From SAR92 clade bacterium H231 (GTDB lineage Bacteria > Pseudomonadota > Gammaproteobacteria > Pseudomonadales > Porticoccaceae): DNA of 64,000 nucleotides. The stretch is from assembly GCA_025153775.1 (NCBI GenBank), contig JAOALC010000003.1, positions 434,001-498,000 of the forward strand, in the 5' to 3' direction. A program made the position numbers and the translations under genes. This document shows positions 58,828 to 64,000 of this stretch, piece after piece. Positions within the stretch are counted from its first letter, which is position 1; every line of letters starts with the position of its first letter. The notes under the pieces were generated by a model. That model was not told where the DNA came from, ran no database searches, and saw only the letters and a program-made list of their open reading frames with translations.

Positions 58828-60819
58828 CTAGTCAGCCCCATAGATTTTACGTCCGTCGAACCAGGTTGAGAGCACCTGGGTAGCGGATATCTGATGGGCA
58901 TTGCCCGCGGCCTCCAATGCTAGCAGGTCGGTATCCAGAATAACGAAGTCTGCCTTTTTGCCCGCCTCCAATGATCCGCTGATCTGATCATTTTGCAGCA
59001 TTTTGGCACCGTTGATTGTATAGGCATCCAGAGCATCGGCCAGAGAGATTTTTTCGGCTGGGTTGTACACTCTGCCGGTCTCATCCTGTTGTCTGGTAAC
59101 CGCCTTTTCCAGGTTGAAGAAGGGTCTGGGTTCTCTGGTATCTACAGGGGCATCGCTGCCTGCAGTTAAGACTCCGCCAGCAGCCGCTATAGAGCCCGCG
59201 GGATAGGAATTACTGAAGCCATAGTCACTGGGGTCAAATAAATCTTCCACCGATTTAATCTGGTCGAGAAAGGGAGACACAGTCATCAGATAGCCCACAT
59301 CTGGTTCGATCCAGCCATAGGTAAATGTGGGGTAGACATTCAGTTCAGCAAACCGGCCTATATCCTCAGGGTCAATCAACTGCGCATGGGCCATAGACAG
59401 GTTAGCTGGTGAATTTGGGCTGGCTTTGCGGGCCGCCTCAAAGGCATCCAGAGCAAAACGCACCGCTCTGTCACCAATGGCATGGCTGTGCACATTGATA
59501 CCTGCACTAAATAGCGCCAGGGTGTAGTTGTATAAAAATTCAGCTTCTTTTTCTAACAGGCCATTGCTTTGGGTGCATTGGGCGACCAGAAAACCATGCT
59601 CTCGATAAAAGGCTTTTTTATCTGCCGCAGAGCTCAATCTGCGCCCCTGAATGCAGGCAGCAGAATCTGTATCCACATAGGACTGCACTGAGATAGCGCC
59701 GGTTTCAGCGTCTGCACTGAAAACAGGCTGCAAATAGTTTTTCAGGGAGGCCGCATTGGGCAAGGTGGGGGGGTGGGAATGGGGATTGCCCTCGGTAACC
59801 CCATCAATAAATATTTTTGCGGTGTCCAGTTTAAAATTGGCAATTCCCCTGTGGGCTGCCTGCAGATTCTGCATATCAGCAACCACAGCATCTACATCAA
59901 TGGCCGCATCCGGCTGAGGTCGGTAATCTTCAAAGTCAGCATAAAAGGCGACGGACATACGGTAGGTCAGTGAACTGTCTTTTGCGGCACTGGCAAATCC
60001 GGCGATATCTTTGCTGGTGAGCGCTGCGTCTAGAACCGAGGTAATTCCATTGGCTGCCAGCTTGTCACTGATTCTGCTTACCAACTGGTTATCTACGGCG
60101 GGGTAGCCCCAGAGATTAGGTATATTGACCAGCTTGCGGGCATCCTCGTTGAGAGCGCCATTGGGCTCTCCACTGGCATCTACTCCTACTGTGGCGATAA
60201 AGTCGACAAATTCAGCGGCTAGAGTCTCAGCGCTAAGGCCTACCTGGTTGCCGTATTTGTCGGTTGCCAGAGCCAGGGCATAGCTGTTGACTGCGCCATG
60301 GTGGCCGTCATTGCCCAGCAGCATAATAGGGTGTTCGGTCGACACTGCATCCAGCGCTGCGCGCACTGTGGGCAGCCTCTCTGAGGGCTCGTTGCCCGCA
60401 GTGTAGGACCACTGATCTACGCTGAGCCATTCGCCGGCGTCCAACCCCTGCAGACAGGGCTTTAATCTGGGTACCAGATCTTCCAGGGAATAGGGGGTGC
60501 TGGCGAGATCGCAGCTGTCAGATTCCACTATACCGGGCAGGTGGATATGCACATCATGCAGGCCGGGAATAATCATTTTGCCCTGCAGATCAATCACCTG
60601 GGTATGCTCGCCTATCAAGGCTGCCATACTGCTGTCGCTGCCTGTAGCAAGTATCTGATCACCAGATATGGCCATAGCTGAAACTACGGACTGGCTGCTA
60701 TCTGCGGTATAGATAGTGCCCCCGGTAAATACTTTTTCGGCCATACTGACTGTTGGTTCCTGACAGCCGGCAAGACTGATAGTGACTAGCAAGATGGGAC
60801 CTAAGGCTCTACTGAGCAT
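58828..60819 (-). CDS. YtcJ-like amidohydrolase lipoprotein
   Basis: A 663-residue metal-dependent amidohydrolase of the YtcJ group. The start at 60819 has a GGGGG run 8 bases upstream and gives a lipoprotein signal (MLSRALGPILLVTISLAGCQ). The longer frame from 60921 would bury it. Metal motifs: GLHDVHIHLPG (HxH) near residue 85, NVHSHAIGDRAV, and LTAGSDAPVDTREPRP with the catalytic Asp. The C-terminus ends with the usual GSLEAGKKADFVILD. These enzymes hydrolyse amides or cyclic amides at the periplasm; the substrate is unknown. It is divergent from the glutamine-synthetase-like gene at 61013. Confidence 0.88.
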   Translation of the reverse strand: MLSRALGPILLVTISLAGCQEPTVSMAEKVFTGGTIYTADSSQSVVSAMAISGDQILATGSDSSMAALIGEHTQVIDLQGKMIIPGLHDVHIHLPGIVESDSCDLASTPYSLEDLVPRLKPCLQGLDAGEWLSVDQWSYTAGNEPSERLPTVRAALDAVSTEHPIMLLGNDGHHGAVNSYALALATDKYGNQVGLSAETLAAEFVDFIATVGVDASGEPNGALNEDARKLVNIPNLWGYPAVDNQLVSRISDKLAANGITSVLDAALTSKDIAGFASAAKDSSLTYRMSVAFYADFEDYRPQPDAAIDVDAVVADMQNLQAAHRGIANFKLDTAKIFIDGVTEGNPHSHPPTLPNAASLKNYLQPVFSADAETGAISVQSYVDTDSAACIQGRRLSSAADKKAFYREHGFLVAQCTQSNGLLEKEAEFLYNYTLALFSAGINVHSHAIGDRAVRFALDAFEAARKASPNSPANLSMAHAQLIDPEDIGRFAELNVYPTFTYGWIEPDVGYLMTVSPFLDQIKSVEDLFDPSDYGFSNSYPAGSIAAAGGVLTAGSDAPVDTREPRPFFNLEKAVTRQQDETGRVYNPAEKISLADALDAYTINGAKMLQNDQISGSLEAGKKADFVILDTDLLALEAAGNAHQISATQVLSTWFDGRKIYGAD

Positions 60820-61012
60820 GACTAACCCCCTGTTGTTGGTTTTTGACTCTGAGGTAATACTTTGCTCCATACTAATGCACCAGGGTGGTCGCCGAATACC
60901 CTCTAGGGGTAGATGGTGCATCTGGCAGATTTTTTATATAGAGCAAAGTGGCATACTAGCTCCCTGAGCCAACAAGCAGACAGATAAATAGCAGACAAAT
61001 AGCGGATTTAAA

Positions 61013-62362
61013 ATGGATAACCCAGATCAGCAGCTAGAGCAGTTTTTGCAACTGCACCCGGACATAGAGATATTTGAGGTACTGCTGCACGACCTCAATG
61101 GAACTCAGCGGGGCAAATGGTTGCCGCGGGAACAGATAGACAAGCTGTTTAAGGGGGGCTATAAAATGCCCCAGACCAGCTGTTCTCTGGATAGCTGGGG
61201 TCGTGATCTAGAGGAGCTGGTTACCGCAACCGGGGATAAAGATGGTGTTTGCAGACCCCATGCCGGCACCCTGGCACCTGTGCCCTGGGCCGATCGACCC
61301 ACGGGCCAGATTATAGTCTCTATGGGTGACTTTACTGGTGAGACGCCTTACGAGGGCGACTGCCGGGTTGCCCTGGGAAATATCCTCAAACGTTTCGCCA
61401 AGCTGGGTTTAACTCCTGTGGTGGCCAGTGAGATGGAGTTTCATCTATTTGAACTGGACCGCGACCAGTTTGGTGCTCCCCAGCACAGTCAAAAGGCATT
61501 GGATGGCAGTCCAGCCCTGGGCGGTCAGACCTATGGTCTGGACGCAATGCGCGATACTGCACCGCTAATGGATGCTATTAATCGGGCCGCAGTGATTCAG
61601 AACCTGCCAGTTGATACATTGATCACTGAGTTTGGTCCCTCCCAGTTTGAGATCAATCTCGATCATCAAGACTGTGCTCTGCGAGCCTGTGACCAGGGCA
61701 GCATGCTCAAACGTGCGATTCGTCAGGTTGCCCGCAGCCATGATCGGGTGGCCTCATTTATGGCTAAGCCCTTCGCCGATCAGGTGGGCAATGGCATGCA
61801 TATTCATTTCAGCCTGATCGATACCGATGGCAACAATGTCTTTAACAACGGCACTGACTCTGGGTCGGAACTGCTCAATCAGGCGGTTGCCGGCTCTCTG
61901 GCAACTATGGCCGACAGCATGGCCATCTTTGCCCCCAATATAAATTCATTCCGACGTATGGTGCCTGGCTGCTATGCGCCGCTGGCACCCAACTGGGGCT
62001 ATGAAAACCGCACCACGGCGATTCGTATTCCCGGCGGTGATCAGCGGGCCATCCGCATTGAGCATAGAGTCGCGGGCGCAGATGCCAATATTTATCTTAC
62101 GGTTGCTACTATGTTGGCAGGGGCTCTTTACGGCATTGAGAATAAGCTGGTGGCACCAGCCGCGGTAGAGGGCGATGCCGGAGAGGTTGAACCTGAGCTG
62201 CCGCATTTTTGGAATGATGCCATTAAAGCATTTGAACAGTCAGACTTTATTCGCGATGCACTGGGCTCTGAGATGCAGAGAAACTATGCCCAGAGCAAGC
62301 GTATGGAAAAACAGGAGTTTGACAGCAGAGTCACGCTGATGGAGTACGACGCCTACCTCTAG
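61013..62362 (+). CDS. Glutamine synthetase family protein, probable gamma-glutamylpolyamine synthetase
   Basis: A 449-residue member of the type I glutamine synthetase fold that lacks the adenylylation-site region of GlnA. Motifs: EVLLHDLNGTQRGKWLPREQ, VASEMEFHLFELDRD, GPSQFEINLDHQDCALRACD, NGMHIHFSLIDTDG, PNINSFRRMVPGCYAPLAPN, RIEHRVAGADANIYL. This is the PuuA/SpuI-like subfamily that joins glutamate to putrescine or other polyamines with ATP. The nearby SpuC-like aminotransferase and the group III decarboxylase support a polyamine role. The C-terminus overlaps the convergent SPOR gene by 4 bases. Confidence 0.9.
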   Translation: MDNPDQQLEQFLQLHPDIEIFEVLLHDLNGTQRGKWLPREQIDKLFKGGYKMPQTSCSLDSWGRDLEELVTATGDKDGVCRPHAGTLAPVPWADRPTGQIIVSMGDFTGETPYEGDCRVALGNILKRFAKLGLTPVVASEMEFHLFELDRDQFGAPQHSQKALDGSPALGGQTYGLDAMRDTAPLMDAINRAAVIQNLPVDTLITEFGPSQFEINLDHQDCALRACDQGSMLKRAIRQVARSHDRVASFMAKPFADQVGNGMHIHFSLIDTDGNNVFNNGTDSGSELLNQAVAGSLATMADSMAIFAPNINSFRRMVPGCYAPLAPNWGYENRTTAIRIPGGDQRAIRIEHRVAGADANIYLTVATMLAGALYGIENKLVAPAAVEGDAGEVEPELPHFWNDAIKAFEQSDFIRDALGSEMQRNYAQSKRMEKQEFDSRVTLMEYDAYL

Positions 62363-62886
62363 AGCTTGCGTTTAACCAGCAGGCTATCTATATCATTTTG
62401 CGAGAGTTTGGCTCGCGCCGCTGCAGTTTTGGAGGTATTGGCAAAGGGGCCTACCAGTACCCTGTGCCATACATCACCTGCGACAGCTTCAGATGTTTCA
62501 ACACTGGCGGTCAGGTTGAGCAGCAGCAGTTTAACGCGCAAACCCTCGGCATCGGCTTTATTTCTGAATGATCCCACCTGCAGGGAATAGACATAATTTT
62601 TTCGATCCGCAGCCTGGTCTTTTGACTGCTGATCTTCCGGAATCACAATTTCTGACTCTTTCAGCATATCGTGAAAGCTAAATTTAACATCCGGTATTTC
62701 GACCTTTTCCGCAGCTTTGGTAATGGCTTTGGTGTCAGGTATTTTGCCATCAAAAACCATGGGCATAAGATACATGCCCAGCACACCAACCAGCATACCG
62801 GCAAAAAATGCTGGTGCAGAGGACGAGCCTGCAGACTTATTCTGCGTTGAGCGTGTAGCAGATTTTCTTGGGTAATTACGAGCCAT
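62359..62886 (-). CDS. SPOR domain cell-division-type protein (FtsN-like)
   Basis: A 175-residue protein with a basic cytoplasmic tail (ARNYPRKSATRSTQNK), one membrane segment (about 26-45, FFAGMLVGVLGMYLMPMVF), a linker, and a C-terminal SPOR domain (about 98-172, YSLQVGSFRNKADAEGLRVK, HRVLVGPFANTSKTAAARAK). SPOR domains bind denuded peptidoglycan at the division site. The position next to priA is the usual place of the FtsN-type gene after priA/argS in gammaproteobacteria. It starts 84 bases downstream of the priA stop on the same strand. Confidence 0.88.
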   Translation of the reverse strand: MARNYPRKSATRSTQNKSAGSSSAPAFFAGMLVGVLGMYLMPMVFDGKIPDTKAITKAAEKVEIPDVKFSFHDMLKESEIVIPEDQQSKDQAADRKNYVYSLQVGSFRNKADAEGLRVKLLLLNLTASVETSEAVAGDVWHRVLVGPFANTSKTAAARAKLSQNDIDSLLVKRKL

Positions 62887-62970
62887 GGGTTGAGCCTATT
62901 CCGGTAGCAGACAATTGTAGGTTAAGGAACCTGCTGTTACCAAACAATATCCTTATCAATAAACGTTTTT

Positions 62971-64000
62971 TTATAGCTCTTGGGGATCTACATCAATAGA
63001 CCAGCGCACCCGGCGGCTGTCCCGGTGAGATTCTAGCTGGGGTGCCAACTGAGACAGCAGTGCCTGCAGAGCAGAGCGCTGCTTTGCCTCTAGCTGAAGC
63101 AGATAGCGAAAGCGTCCTGCGCGCTTTTCCATCATTGCTGGCAGGGGCCCCAGATAGGAAAGGTCTGGGCTGGGAGGTGCAATATTTTCTGCAAGCTGAC
63201 GGACTAGCTGTAAAAAATCGTCTGCGTCGCTAGCCTGCTGGGCTTCGGCGCGGATAACTGCCATATGCCGGAAGGGAGGCAGCTGACTAAATTGACGCTG
63301 GGTCAGTAATTCTCTGGCAAACTGGCCATAGCCCTGAGTCATCAATAGCTCCAATAGTGGATGCTCTGGCTGATGGGTCTGAATCAACACCTGTCCCCGG
63401 GCTTTGCCGCGGCCACTGCGGCCAGCCACCTGAGTTAGCAGTTGGCCTGTGCGCTCATGGCCGCGAAAGTCTGGGCTAAACAGTCCACTGTCTGCATCCA
63501 AAACCGCGACCAGTGTGACATTGGCAAAGTGATGTCCCTTGGCTAGCATCTGAGTGCCTATCAAAATACAGGGTTCGCCACTGTCTGCAGTATCAAACAC
63601 CTGCTGCATGGCTCCTTTGCGCCTGGTACTGTCGCGATCTACTCGCAGCACTTTGCTGTCGGGAAAACATTGCTGCAGATAGGCTTCGCTGCGTTCGGTG
63701 CCCTCACCGGCGGCGATCAGTTGCTGGCCCTGACAGCCTGGACATTGCTGGGGAATACGCCGTTGATGATCGCAGTGGTGACAGATGAGGCGACCGCGGG
63801 CTCTGTGCACTGTGAGTCGCGAATCGCACTGATTGCAATCTGCGGTCCAGCCGCACTGATGGCAGAGTAGCGCAGGGGCATAGCCACGCCGGTTGAGAAA
63901 CACCAGCACCTGCTGTTGCCTGTTGAGGGTTGTACCTATGGCTGCCAATGTTGAAGCTGCTATACCGGATTCGACGCGCTCAGTTTTTAGATCGATTATC
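62971..64000 (-). CDS. priA: Primosomal replication helicase PriA, C-terminal part (start outside window)
   Basis: The frame is open to the end of the window, so the N-terminus (including Walker A) is missing. The visible 343 residues hold the PriA zinc-binding insertion with paired cysteines (CHQCGWTADCNQC, CHHCDHQRRIPQQCPGCQG), helicase motifs ILIGTQMLAKGHHFANVTLV and DFRGHERTGQLLTQVAGRSG, and the C-terminal domain (QLPPFRHMAVIRAEAQQASD, YLLQLEAKQRSALQ). PriA restarts stalled replication forks by loading the primosome. Upstream sequence near 63990 (IIDLKTERVESGIAAST) is already coding. Confidence 0.96.
   Translation of the reverse strand, partial: IIDLKTERVESGIAASTLAAIGTTLNRQQQVLVFLNRRGYAPALLCHQCGWTADCNQCDSRLTVHRARGRLICHHCDHQRRIPQQCPGCQGQQLIAAGEGTERSEAYLQQCFPDSKVLRVDRDSTRRKGAMQQVFDTADSGEPCILIGTQMLAKGHHFANVTLVAVLDADSGLFSPDFRGHERTGQLLTQVAGRSGRGKARGQVLIQTHQPEHPLLELLMTQGYGQFARELLTQRQFSQLPPFRHMAVIRAEAQQASDADDFLQLVRQLAENIAPPSPDLSYLGPLPAMMEKRAGRFRYLLQLEAKQRSALQALLSQLAPQLESHRDSRRVRWSIDVDPQEL

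Overview
The window looks like the chromosome of a marine-type heterotrophic gammaproteobacterium. I would place it near Cellvibrionales/Porticoccaceae (SAR92-like). The reasons are the FecR/STN-TonB receptor signalling pair, the split cobalamin-dependent ribonucleotide reductase NrdJa/NrdJb, the GcdH and SpuC/gamma-glutamyl-polyamine type genes, and short dispersed palindromic repeats. The taxon is inference. I see no rRNA, tRNA, CRISPR array, intact insertion sequence or prophage. Gene density is high, and most genes sit in tight same-strand runs.

Positions 1-14200 are accessory in character. A FecR-type anti-sigma fragment (cut by the window edge) is separated from its likely partner, an STN-domain TonB-dependent receptor, by a VapBC toxin-antitoxin pair. 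That pair has a 10-bp-arm operator and a palindromic repeat beside it. Then come a GPH-type MFS symporter, an S9 peptidase whose nucleophile position reads Thr instead of Ser, a DUF3422 membrane-anchored protein, a double Lar-like zinc ribbon protein, a DNase I-like (EEP) protein, and an XRE-ImmA regulator/PIN toxin pair preceded by a perfect 52-bp palindrome.

Positions 14175-29720 are central metabolism. An AraC-type regulator is divergent from a propionyl-CoA to succinyl-CoA operon (scpA, pccB, pccA, meaB). A beta-carbonic anhydrase and an atypical NRAMP transporter follow. Then comes nrdJa-nrdJb on the minus strand with two phased NrdR-like boxes, and a divergent, slightly atypical trpB-trpA pair.

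Positions 29749-44700 hold the most interesting object: fourteen minus-strand genes with overlaps or very short gaps, read from 44700 down to 29749. They encode a TPR/TonB-C-like secreted protein, a glycine-rich repeat lipoprotein, two anchored or exported proteins of unknown family, a PEGA-repeat plus FGE-like protein, a tiny acidic secreted protein, a MotA/TolQ/ExbB-type channel, a degenerate Hsp70-like protein, two paralogous vWA proteins whose N-terminal membrane segment carries an Asp like TolR/ExbD/MotB, two lipoproteins, an M48 protease and a PpiC-type isomerase. I read it as an undescribed ion-driven envelope machine in which two different vWA proteins may take the place of the TolR/MotB subunit.

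Positions 45028-64000 are amino acid, peptide and polyamine catabolism. They hold a CoA-transferase with an AGXT-like aminotransferase; an Lrp-NhaC-M28-M20 run divergent from a PLP group III decarboxylase; a DUF885 protease; a CoA-transferase, glutaryl-CoA dehydrogenase and SpuC-like aminotransferase run; a YtcJ-like amidohydrolase; and a glutamine-synthetase-like gamma-glutamylpolyamine synthetase. Together they could take lysine or ornithine through diamines and glutarate toward crotonyl-CoA. The window closes with a SPOR protein and the C-terminal half of PriA.
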